A DNA stretch of 64,000 nt from Paludibacteraceae bacterium. GTDB lineage: Bacteria; Bacteroidota; Bacteroidia; Bacteroidales; Paludibacteraceae. The DNA is taken from contig JAGALP010000004.1 in NCBI GenBank assembly GCA_017625155.1, positions 352,414 through 416,413 on the forward strand, read 5' to 3'. Below, piece after piece: positions 33,757-42,155 of this stretch. The notes beneath the pieces are model-generated. The model searched no databases, had not been told where the DNA came from, and worked only from the letters and a program-made list of their open reading frames with translations. Each line of letters begins with the position of its first letter. The stretch's first letter is position 1. A program made the translations under genes and the position numbers.

Positions 33757-35306
33757 AACGTTTTCTATTAAGCACATGCCTGCTATGCACTGTATTGACA
33801 GTATTGGCAGAATCGCAAACCAATCGGATTGACAAAAGCCTAACCATCTATACGGATGTTATGCGTCAGTTGGATATCAATTACGTTGATACCCTTAATT
33901 ACGACGATTTGATTGAAACCAGTATCAACCAGATGCTCCGCAAAGTAGATCCATACACCATGTATATCCCCAAGCGTGAGGATGATGAACTGCGCCGCAT
34001 GACACAAGGCAAATACGGCGGCGTAGGCGCGCTCATCATGTATCGCGATAGCAATGTGTATGTCAATGAGTTATACGAAGGTATGCCTGCTCAATTATCG
34101 GGGCTGTTGCCTGGCGACCGCTTCGTCACAGTAGATGGCATGGATTGCACAGGCAAAAACACCAAAGAAGTGTCCGACCACCTACGAGGCAAACCAGGTA
34201 CCACCATCTCAATCACACTCGAACGCGATAGCCAACTCATCACCAAAGAGGTTACACGCCGCGATATTCACCTACCAGCAGTAGGATGCGCTACGGTGTT
34301 GCAGGACTCTATTGGATATATCTTCTTCAACGAATTTACCACCAACTCTTCCCATGAATTTCTCACGGCATTGGATGAAATGGTGCAAACCAATGGCATT
34401 AAACGACTGATCATAGACCTACGTGGCAATGGTGGAGGATTGATTGATGAAGCAATACAAATCGTCGGCTTTTTTGTACCTAAAGACACAGAGGTGGTTG
34501 CCACCAAAGGAAAAATTGAGCGTAGCAATCATTCCTATAGAACAAAAACCTCACCAATCTTTCCCAATATGCCTCTAGTGGTATTAGTCAACAACCAGTC
34601 GGCATCTGCTTCTGAGATTGTAGCTGGAGCATTGCAAGACCTCAAGCGTGCCACTATCGTTGGCGAACGGACATTCGGCAAGGGATTGGTACAAAACATC
34701 CGTCCGATTGCTTATGGCGGTCATCTCAAGGTAACGACCTCTAAGTACTACTTGCCATCGGGACGTTGTATCCAAGCTATTGATTATGCAGAGCGCCAAC
34801 GTGGACATCAGTTGCATCGCGACACCGCAGGAGGCATCCTACCAGATGTAGTACTCACTGACTCTCAGAAACTGGATATCACCTACAACCTCTATCGTGA
34901 TCACCTCTTCTTTGATTATGCCAATCGCTATTATCGCCAACATTCAACTATCGCACCTGTTACCAATTTCCAACTGACCGATAGCGATATTGAATCATTC
35001 TGCCAATTCTTAGATGAGCAGAATTTCTCCTATGAAACGGAAACAGGGCGCCACTTGGGTGAACTGATCGACATGGCTAAACAAGAAGATATAGATTCTA
35101 CACTTCTTGCTGAATTAGAGGCATTTAAGCCAAGATTAACTGTAGATTATCGCGCTGCTATCCAACGCAACCGTGCAGAAGTAGAACAACTCTTGGGCGG
35201 AGAAATCATCAAACGCTATTACTATCATCGCGGCTACTACGAGTATGTGCTGCGCTATGATAAAGAATTGAAGCGAGCTTTAGAAGTAATTGCTCAAAGC
35301 AATTGA
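33753..35306 (+). CDS. C-terminal processing protease, S41 family
   Basis: Exported tail-specific protease. Signal peptide about 1-19 (CTVLTVLAES). A PDZ domain spans about residues 85-165 (YGGVGALIMY, GMPAQLSGLLPGDRFVTVDG). The peptidase core follows with GYIFFNEFTTNS, LIIDLRGNGGGLIDEA, the catalytic Ser in NNQSASASEIVAGAL (about 285) and Lys in RTFGKGLVQ (about 310). 517 residues resembles the Bacteroidota CtpA-like group that follows coaD in many genomes. Its stop codon overlaps that of lysA on the other strand by 13 bp. Confidence 0.93.
   Translation: MKRFLLSTCLLCTVLTVLAESQTNRIDKSLTIYTDVMRQLDINYVDTLNYDDLIETSINQMLRKVDPYTMYIPKREDDELRRMTQGKYGGVGALIMYRDSNVYVNELYEGMPAQLSGLLPGDRFVTVDGMDCTGKNTKEVSDHLRGKPGTTISITLERDSQLITKEVTRRDIHLPAVGCATVLQDSIGYIFFNEFTTNSSHEFLTALDEMVQTNGIKRLIIDLRGNGGGLIDEAIQIVGFFVPKDTEVVATKGKIERSNHSYRTKTSPIFPNMPLVVLVNNQSASASEIVAGALQDLKRATIVGERTFGKGLVQNIRPIAYGGHLKVTTSKYYLPSGRCIQAIDYAERQRGHQLHRDTAGGILPDVVLTDSQKLDITYNLYRDHLFFDYANRYYRQHSTIAPVTNFQLTDSDIESFCQFLDEQNFSYETETGRHLGELIDMAKQEDIDSTLLAELEAFKPRLTVDYRAAIQRNRAEVEQLLGGEIIKRYYYHRGYYEYVLRYDKELKRALEVIAQSN
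35288..35304. terminator. Hairpin in the convergent overlap
   Basis: AATTGCT-CAA-AGCAATT lies exactly where the 3' ends of the S41 protease and lysA overlap; it may slow or stop transcription from both sides although U-tracts are lacking. Confidence 0.45.
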
Positions 35307-36463
35307 TATCCCTCAGCATCTATCTCATTATCCATCACGGACTTTGGCAAGGGTCTGCAATTATAAGTGGATGCCATCGACTCTCCGTATGCCCCAGCAC
35401 TGCGTATAGCCAATATATCGCCTCGTTGCGTCGTAGGTAACAGCACATCTTTGTCAAATACATCGCTCGACTCACAAATCGGACCCACCACATCATATAT
35501 TTCCCTCTTCTCCGATTGAGAAGTGAGGTTCTGAATCTTATGCTTCGCTTGATATAGGGCTGGGCGTATCAATTCTGTCATACCTGCATCCACAATAGCA
35601 AACTGCTTGGTTGCCGTCTGCTTGACATACAACACACGCGTAATCAGACTGCCACACTGCGCCACCACAGAACGACCTAACTCGAAATGCAACGACTGCT
35701 CTGAACGCAGATGCAAATGCTGAGTAAACACACGAAAATATGCTTTAAAATCAGCTATAGGATGCTCGTTAGGCGAATGATAATCAATACCTAGACCTCC
35801 TCCTACATTGATAACAGATGGATAAATATCATGTTTATGAAGCAGGTGCTGAATCTCATTGATGCGCTCGCACAATGCCACGAAATCATGCATATTAGTA
35901 ATCTGGCTGCCGATATGGAAGTGCAAGCCAATGAAAGAGATATTAGGCAACTGCTGCGCCAATTGCACCACCTGTAGCATATCATGGAGCGCAATGCCGA
36001 ACTTATTCTCCGCCATGCCTGTGATGATATGCGTATGGGTATGCGCTTCTACATCAGGATTGATACGCAAGCATACACGTGCGATTTTTCCTTCACGAGC
36101 AGCTAATTCGTTGATAATTTCTAACTCAGGAATACTCTCGACATTGAAGCAGAAAATATCGTGCTGCAAGGCGGTCAATATTTCACGGTCGCTCTTCCCT
36201 ACCCCCGCATAAACAATCTTGTCCGCAGGAAAACCAGCATCAATTGCCCTTTGTACCTCGCCACCGCTCACGCAATCAGCCCCTAAGCCTGCCTGCTGGA
36301 TAATCTCAAGCAAACGAGGATTGGCATTCGCCTTCATAGCATAATGCACATGGTAGTTGGGATATGGCGCAACCTCCTTGGCTATAGCAGCCAAAGTGGT
36401 ACGCAGCAACGCTGTATCGTAGTAATAAAACGGAGTTTCTATATGTAGCGAATCCTTATTCAT
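35294..36463 (-). CDS. lysA: Diaminopimelate decarboxylase
   Basis: Last step of lysine synthesis. PLP enzyme of the alanine-racemase-like barrel fold. The PLP Lys is in HYAMKANANPRL (about residue 44), phosphate-binding GGGLGIDYH is near 218, and the substrate region CESSDVFDKD is near 332. The start at 36463 (MNKDSLHIETPFYYYD) overlaps the end of sdaA by 8 bp and gives the normal N terminus; a start at 36517 would add residues read from inside sdaA. About 389 residues, normal length. Translation is probably coupled to sdaA. Confidence 0.95.
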   Translation of the reverse strand: MNKDSLHIETPFYYYDTALLRTTLAAIAKEVAPYPNYHVHYAMKANANPRLLEIIQQAGLGADCVSGGEVQRAIDAGFPADKIVYAGVGKSDREILTALQHDIFCFNVESIPELEIINELAAREGKIARVCLRINPDVEAHTHTHIITGMAENKFGIALHDMLQVVQLAQQLPNISFIGLHFHIGSQITNMHDFVALCERINEIQHLLHKHDIYPSVINVGGGLGIDYHSPNEHPIADFKAYFRVFTQHLHLRSEQSLHFELGRSVVAQCGSLITRVLYVKQTATKQFAIVDAGMTELIRPALYQAKHKIQNLTSQSEKREIYDVVGPICESSDVFDKDVLLPTTQRGDILAIRSAGAYGESMASTYNCRPLPKSVMDNEIDAEGYQLL

Positions 36464-37670
36464 AAGTAGCTGCCAATCCACCTTGCGAGGTCTCTTTATA
36501 CAGCGATGGCAGGTCATGGCCCGTCTGCTTCATCACATCCACCACTCGGTCAAACGATACGCTATGCGTTCCATCGGAGAAAGCGGCATACATATTGCTA
36601 TCCAATGCACGAGCAGCAGCAAAAGCATTACGCTCAATACACGGTATCTGCACCAAGCCACATACAGGGTCGCAAGTCATACCCAAGTGGTGCTCCAAGC
36701 CCATCTCAGCAGCATACTCAATCTGCGCCAACGTACCGCCAAACAATTGATTTACAGCACCTGACGCCATCGCACAAGCTACACCAACCTCGCCTTGGCA
36801 ACCAACTTCCGCACCCGAGATAGAGGCATTCTCTTTCACTACATTACCAATCAATCCTGCCGTTGCTAAAGCATGCAGAATACGCGTCTCAGAGAAGTCA
36901 CGCGAACGCCATGTATGGTACAACACCGCAGGCAACACACCACACGAACCACAAGTAGGTGCCGTAACAATCTTACCACCCGATGCGTTTTCTTCGCTCA
37001 CAGCCAAGGCATATGAGAACACCAAACCACGCGTACGAAGATTGTCCTTATACCCTGCCACCTTAATATAATAGCTCGCTGCCTTGCGACGGAGGTGTAA
37101 TGGTCCGGGCAATACCCCTTCGTGGTCCAATCCACGTTCTACTGCCTCACGCATCACTTGCCACACCTCGCGGAGATAATCCCAAATCTCCTTACCCTCA
37201 TAGTGCTCCACATACTCCCAATAATCCCAACCCATCTTATCGCAATAATCCTTGATATCTGATAGACGCGAAAGAGGATAGATGGACGCTTCGCAGTTAG
37301 GCGATGAGGCGATAAGGCGATGAGGCGATGAGGCAGGATTTTCCGCCAATGCTCCACCGCCTACGGAATATACAGTCCACTCATCTAGCAAATCTCCTTT
37401 TTCGTCCCATGCGCAGAAACGCATGCCATTGGGGTGAAATGGCAAAAACTCATCATGCCACACAATCTCCACCGATGGAATCACATCGATAATGGCTGCA
37501 TCGGTTAAGTGACCTTTTCCTGTAGCCGACAAACTGCCATACAAGTGCGCTTGATACTTTGCAGCGTTAGGATAACGCTCCAGAAAAATCTCAGCCGCTT
37601 TACGTGGTCCCATAGTATGACTACTGCTTGGTCCGTAGCCAATACGAAATATCTCACGAATGGTTTTCAT
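36456..37670 (-). CDS. sdaA: L-serine ammonia-lyase, single-chain iron-sulfur type
   Basis: Deaminates L-serine to pyruvate with a 4Fe-4S cluster. The beta domain opens with IFRIGYGPSSSHTMGPRKAAE; the alpha domain includes TAPTCGSCGVLPAVLYH, GEVGVACAMASGAV and CDPVCGLVQIPCIERNA, supplying cluster Cys residues. 404 residues. Between ALAE and IYPLSRLSD (residues about 112-130) there is a low-complexity insert (NPASSPHRLIASSP) encoded by five tandem 8-bp repeats, whereas related enzymes have a shorter link there. It heads a two-gene transcript with lysA from a strong promoter. Confidence 0.95.
   Translation of the reverse strand: MKTIREIFRIGYGPSSSHTMGPRKAAEIFLERYPNAAKYQAHLYGSLSATGKGHLTDAAIIDVIPSVEIVWHDEFLPFHPNGMRFCAWDEKGDLLDEWTVYSVGGGALAENPASSPHRLIASSPNCEASIYPLSRLSDIKDYCDKMGWDYWEYVEHYEGKEIWDYLREVWQVMREAVERGLDHEGVLPGPLHLRRKAASYYIKVAGYKDNLRTRGLVFSYALAVSEENASGGKIVTAPTCGSCGVLPAVLYHTWRSRDFSETRILHALATAGLIGNVVKENASISGAEVGCQGEVGVACAMASGAVNQLFGGTLAQIEYAAEMGLEHHLGMTCDPVCGLVQIPCIERNAFAAARALDSNMYAAFSDGTHSVSFDRVVDVMKQTGHDLPSLYKETSQGGLAATYE
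37281..37336 (+). repeat. Repeat insert inside sdaA
   Basis: ATGGACGCTTCGC, a phrase shared with the mutS2 insert, is followed by five 8-bp units (TTAGGCGA, TGAGGCGA, TAAGGCGA, TGAGGCGA, TGAGGCAG). The reading frame of sdaA passes through it without interruption. Confidence 0.8.
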
Positions 37671-37701
37671 ATCAAATCGAATTATTTAATACTTTACGCT
37701 G

Positions 37702-37732
37702 CAAAGGTACAATTTTTTTCTAATATGAGCAA
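37702..37732 (-). promoter_or_regulatory. Promoter of sdaA-lysA
   Basis: Minus strand TTG (37732-37730) and TACCTTTG (37709-37702), spacer 20 bp. Confidence 0.85.
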
Positions 37733-37734
37733 AT

Positions 37735-37765
37735 AAAAATGGAGAGATTTTATCCCTCCATTTTT
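37735..37765 (-). terminator. Terminator of the V-ATPase operon
   Basis: AAAAATGGAG pairs with CTCCATTTTT; on the minus strand it follows the proteolipid gene and ends in a U-tract, 3 bp before the sdaA -33 box. Confidence 0.85.
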
Positions 37766-37793
37766 ATTGATGTAATGCTGTTATAAGTCTGGC

Positions 37794-37844
37794 TTACACC
37801 ATCAACGCACCTACGAGTGCCAAAATAGCGTAGAGCTCAGGGAA
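37794..37844 (-). pseudogene. Duplicate of the ntpK 3' end
   Basis: Directly after the ntpK stop codon, in the same frame, 16 codons read FPELYAILALVGALMV followed by a stop. They match the real C terminus [16 protein letters not shown]. Most nucleotide differences from the real copy are at third codon positions, so this tail diverged under selection before it was left without a start. It is a relic of an older or second proteolipid gene. Confidence 0.75.
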
Positions 37845-38321
<477 letters not shown>

Positions 38322-38339
38322 TTATAAATTTATTGTTAT

Positions 38340-40046
38340 TTACTTTTTAAATGGCTTATAAGGGGATCCTCCTCCTTCATAACCTGAATTTTTGAAGAAC
38401 TCTACAAACGTCAATCGCATAGGGTGTACCATTGAGCCTAAAATATTCATAAAGAGATTCAATCCATGACCTATGACAAAAATAAGAGCCGTAACTATAA
38501 ATCCAACAACAGGAATATCAGGACTCATACCTGTGGCTAAACTGTTAAATACACTAGCCAAAATACCACCAGAAAGACCAAGGGCAAACAAACGCACATA
38601 AGAAAGCACATCACCCAAAAGCCCTGTAACCATATTATATGCATCCCATAAACCAAGTCCAATATTCAAAAAGATATTTTTACCTGGGCTATTGTACAGG
38701 AGAACCATACAACCTGCAATAATCATTGATACTATAAACCAAATACTATTCAAAGAGTTAGTAAGAACAGCTACTGCAACAGCAATAAGAAGTATTATCC
38801 ATCCTATAGTACTTATAGCATATTTAAATCCTAATTGAATAGCGAGATTTACAGCTTTAAGCATCATACCAAATAAAATTTGTACACAACCAATAATCAA
38901 TGATAGGTAGAACATTGATTGATTATCCTGATAGAGTAAGTCTTTCATCTTTTGGAAGAAAGGCAAATCAATATCATATAAACTAAAACCAAATGCAGTA
39001 CCAGTTAATGTGCCACAGATTACAGTTGATAAACCAAAAAGGAATACCAATGAACTTTTAAATTCAGGATTAATCAGTTGAAAAAGTTTTGTAAAAATAG
39101 GTAATGCTAACATTATCAATGCTCCGTATCCCATATCCCCAAGGCATAGTCCGAAGAACACCATAAAAAATGGTGCAAAAAACATCGTTAAATCTAGCTC
39201 ACCATATTTTGGTAACATATATAGTTTAGTCAACGGCTCAAAAAGTCGGAAAAACTTATTGTTGCTTAATTTTATTGGGATATCATCCTCTGGTGTAGGA
39301 TCCTCTGCTTGAAAATACACATTCTGCGTTGTTAGCATTTTATTGAGCATAAGTTCTTGATCTACAGGACAATAACCTTCCAATAATTTCAAACTACCAT
39401 CTACGAGGTTTGTTGTGTTAAGTTTAACACGTTGCCAATCAATCAACTGATTAACTTCCAATAATTGCTTTTCCAATGCAGGGATATTCTCTTTTGCCCA
39501 AAGTTCAATGCGTGCATTTTGTGCTACGAGCAAGCCGTTTAAGCCCTCTATATCCTTCTGCAAGTTAGCAGCAGACTTCTCGTTCAGGTATTGCTCTTGG
39601 CAACCTTCTGGTGCTTCGTCAGTATTATTTACCTGTACGAAATACACTGTCGCCCCTTGTTCTGCTACTACGATACCCCACTCTTCTTGGAAGAGTTTCT
39701 TTGGACATGTGAAATAGCGGAGGGTATAACCAGCTTCTTTCAATTGAGCAATGCGTTCAGCCGAAAAGTCGCCCCAGATAGCCATCTTATTGACTTCCTG
39801 ACTAATCAAGGTTATCCGTTGTTCAAGCGCATTTTTTTCATTAATAAATTGCTCTGGAGCACCTTGTGTTAGGGTTTTTCGGATTTTCTCAGCCTCAGTT
39901 ATTAAGTGTTGTAATTTTTCATCATCTGCTATTCCTGAAGCCTTTTCCGTAACATGTATTACACCTACTTCACGCAATTGTGTTAGAAATGCTTCGTACT
40001 CTTGATGAAATACCAAAAAGGTGTATTTCTTCATCTTTGTAATCAT
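38340..40046 (-). CDS. ntpI: V-type ATPase subunit I (a subunit)
   Basis: Stator and ion-channel subunit, 568 residues, somewhat shorter than the 600-650 common elsewhere. The N-terminal half (1-280) is a soluble, coiled-coil arm; the C-terminal half has about seven to eight helices, with GDMGYGALIMLALPIF, LLGDVLSYVRLFALGLSGGI and the channel-side region HGLNLFMNILGSMVHPMRLTFVEFF. The conserved channel Arg is in SYVRLFALGL. The ATG overlaps the subunit D stop codon by 4 bp. Confidence 0.93.
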   Translation of the reverse strand: MITKMKKYTFLVFHQEYEAFLTQLREVGVIHVTEKASGIADDEKLQHLITEAEKIRKTLTQGAPEQFINEKNALEQRITLISQEVNKMAIWGDFSAERIAQLKEAGYTLRYFTCPKKLFQEEWGIVVAEQGATVYFVQVNNTDEAPEGCQEQYLNEKSAANLQKDIEGLNGLLVAQNARIELWAKENIPALEKQLLEVNQLIDWQRVKLNTTNLVDGSLKLLEGYCPVDQELMLNKMLTTQNVYFQAEDPTPEDDIPIKLSNNKFFRLFEPLTKLYMLPKYGELDLTMFFAPFFMVFFGLCLGDMGYGALIMLALPIFTKLFQLINPEFKSSLVFLFGLSTVICGTLTGTAFGFSLYDIDLPFFQKMKDLLYQDNQSMFYLSLIIGCVQILFGMMLKAVNLAIQLGFKYAISTIGWIILLIAVAVAVLTNSLNSIWFIVSMIIAGCMVLLYNSPGKNIFLNIGLGLWDAYNMVTGLLGDVLSYVRLFALGLSGGILASVFNSLATGMSPDIPVVGFIVTALIFVIGHGLNLFMNILGSMVHPMRLTFVEFFKNSGYEGGGSPYKPFKK

Positions 40047-40675
40047 GCTTGTGCCTCCTTTCTTGCTTGCTCCTCAGCCATACGAGTTTCTGCCTCGCGT
40101 TTGGATTTTACAATCTTTTGCGATGACTTGCTGAGGTTCTCTTCATCTTCCATAAAACGCTTAATCTTACGAATAGCGTCTTGATAACCCGGTATTTGCA
40201 CTTTCTCAAAGAGGTTCACCTTTTGGGTGGTCTTCTTACGTGCATAGTCCAAGAGCTCCACCTTACGGCGCACAAACTCCTGACGAATACCTACATCGGC
40301 AATGGCTTTAAGTTGGTTGAAACCGTCTGCAAACCATTTAGGACTTGAGAAGATGCTAAACTCTTTGGTTGAATACACCACCTCTTCCAATACGGGCACG
40401 CGCACGCCTGCGATCTTCTTTATAGACATGCGCACGTCGTCCACATGGATGAGCGAGGTGTCGAACTCGCCCCATAGAGCCAACATCTGGTCGTAGTCCT
40501 TGATTCGGCGGTCCACCTCCTCATCCAGCGCCTTGATCTCGTCCTTTGCACGCTTCACTTCCAGTCGAAGAGCCGACTCTTTGCTTTGCAGTGTAGGCAG
40601 AGTACGTTGGCGCATTTTGAGGTCCTTCTCAAGTGCCTGCAACGATGTTTTATTAAATTGATATGTTATTGCCAT
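40043..40675 (-). CDS. ntpD: V-type ATPase subunit D
   Basis: Central rotor shaft, 210 residues, two long terminal helices forming a coiled coil (LQALEKDLKMRQRTLPTLQSK at the N terminus and KKTTQKVNLFEKVQIPGYQD, RKIKRFMEDEENLSKSSQ at the C terminus), the family pattern. It is separated from subunit B by 146 bp that contain an array of hairpins, while the other genes of the operon are nearly contiguous. Confidence 0.93.
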   Translation of the reverse strand: MAITYQFNKTSLQALEKDLKMRQRTLPTLQSKESALRLEVKRAKDEIKALDEEVDRRIKDYDQMLALWGEFDTSLIHVDDVRMSIKKIAGVRVPVLEEVVYSTKEFSIFSSPKWFADGFNQLKAIADVGIRQEFVRRKVELLDYARKKTTQKVNLFEKVQIPGYQDAIRKIKRFMEDEENLSKSSQKIVKSKREAETRMAEEQARKEAQA

Positions 40676-40684
40676 GATTTTAAC

Positions 40685-40812
40685 TCACTTTGTTCGTGAA
40701 ATGTTATTCGCTGTGCGAATGAAATGTCACTTCGTGAATTTCAGCCCGAAGGGCTAACTCTTCATTGCTAGCAATGGGTCTCAGCGAAGCTAACTATTCA
40801 GCGCGCAGCGCT
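40685..40812 (-). repeat. Array of six to seven mini-hairpins between ntpB and ntpD
   Basis: Perfect stems with 2-3 nt loops: ATTCGC-TGT-GCGAAT (40706), TCAC-TTC-GTGA (40727), AGCCC-GAA-GGGCT (40743), ATTGC-TA-GCAAT (40764), AGC-GAA-GCT (40783), AGCGC-GCA-GCGCT (40800), plus a looser TCAC/GTGA (40685-40699). Short, similar spacers (AACTCTTC, AACTATTC, AACATTCAT) separate them. Confidence 0.8.
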
Positions 40813-40821
40813 AACATTCAT

Positions 40822-42150
40822 TTAGTTCTTTGGCCAATATTTATCCACCAATGCTTGCTTGATGTTTGCCTCTTCTGGTTTGAAGTACTTAGCAAACAAA
40901 GTCCAAGCTACATCCAACATCTGTGTGGTGTTGATATTCACATCGATAGCCAAAATTTGGCTAGAGTAGTCCTTTGCAAACTCAAGGCAACGCTCGTCGT
41001 AATTGGTAAGGTCGAAACCGTTCTCTTGCTTGGTTTTTGCGTTTGCAGCATCAGCGTAGAGGCGAACGGCAGCGTTCATCACTTGTGGGTGATCTTCGCG
41101 TGTCTTCTTACCAGCAACCAACTGTTTCAAACGAGAGAGTGAACGGAATGGGTCCACAATTACTTTACCAATATCACTATCACGGCGCAAGTACAACTGA
41201 CCCTCGGTGATATAACCCGTGTTATCTGGAATAGCGTGGGTAATATCGCCACCAGACAAGGTGGTCACTGCGATAATAGTGATGGAGCCACCACCTGCTT
41301 CCTCTGGGAATTGTACGGCTTTCTCGTAGATCTTTGCAAGGTCAGAATAGAGTGAACCTGGCATAGAGTCCTTTGATGGAATCTGATCCATACGGTTACT
41401 TACGATAGCCAATGCATCGGCGTACAAGGTCATATCGGTCAAGAGCACCAACACTTTCTCATGCTTTTGTACAGCGAAGTACTCAGCTGCGCACAATGCC
41501 ATATCTGGAATCAACAAACGCTCTACTGGTGGGTTCTCGGTGGTGTTAACGAAAGACACGATACGGTCCAATACACCTGCGTTAGAGAACACGTTCTTGA
41601 AGTACAAATAGTCGTCGTTGGTCAATCCCATACCGCCCAAGATAATCTTATCTGCCTCAGCGCGGAGCGCTACGTTAGCCATCACTTGGTTGTATGGTTG
41701 GTCTGGGTCAGCAAAGAATGGAATCTTTTGTCCAGACACCAATGTGTTGTTCAAGTCGATACCTGCGATACCAGTAGCGATGAGCTCAGATGGTTGTTTA
41801 CGGCGAACTGGGTTCACACTTGGACCACCAATCTCCACCTCTTGACCCTCGATAGCTGGTCCGCCATCGATTGGATCACCATAGGCGTTGAAGAAGCGAC
41901 CTGCCAATTGCTCGCTCACCTTCAGTGATGGAGCTTTGCCGAGGAACACTACTTCTGCATTGGTTGGGATACCCTCTGTACCCTCAAACACCTGCAATGT
42001 CACATCGTCGCCCATAATCTTAACGACCTGTGCCAACTTACCATTCACGGTAGCGAGCTCGTCGTTACCTACTCCTTCGGCTTTCAGCGAGCAAGTTGCT
42101 TTGGTGATAGCCGTGATTTGAGTATAAATCTTTTGAAATGCTTTTGCCAT
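40822..42150 (-). CDS. ntpB: V-type ATPase subunit B
   Basis: Non-catalytic nucleotide-site subunit of the A3B3 head, 442 residues. It starts MAKAFQKIYTQITAITKATC; GRFFNAYGDPIDGGPAI and IFSGSG-like region replaced by PFFADPDQPYNQVMANVALRAEADKIILGGMG lacks a P-loop, as expected for B. LLTDMTLYADALAIVSNRMDQIPSKDSMPGSLYSDL gives the signature shared by B subunits (read in segments at residues about 235-270). It begins 5 bp after subunit A. Confidence 0.94.
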   Translation of the reverse strand: MAKAFQKIYTQITAITKATCSLKAEGVGNDELATVNGKLAQVVKIMGDDVTLQVFEGTEGIPTNAEVVFLGKAPSLKVSEQLAGRFFNAYGDPIDGGPAIEGQEVEIGGPSVNPVRRKQPSELIATGIAGIDLNNTLVSGQKIPFFADPDQPYNQVMANVALRAEADKIILGGMGLTNDDYLYFKNVFSNAGVLDRIVSFVNTTENPPVERLLIPDMALCAAEYFAVQKHEKVLVLLTDMTLYADALAIVSNRMDQIPSKDSMPGSLYSDLAKIYEKAVQFPEEAGGGSITIIAVTTLSGGDITHAIPDNTGYITEGQLYLRRDSDIGKVIVDPFRSLSRLKQLVAGKKTREDHPQVMNAAVRLYADAANAKTKQENGFDLTNYDERCLEFAKDYSSQILAIDVNINTTQMLDVAWTLFAKYFKPEEANIKQALVDKYWPKN

Positions 42151-42155
42151 AGTCG

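Noticed and set aside
36464..36517. N-terminal extension of lysA
   Set aside because: It would be read from within sdaA and has no family support; the ATG at 36463 gives the normal N terminus.
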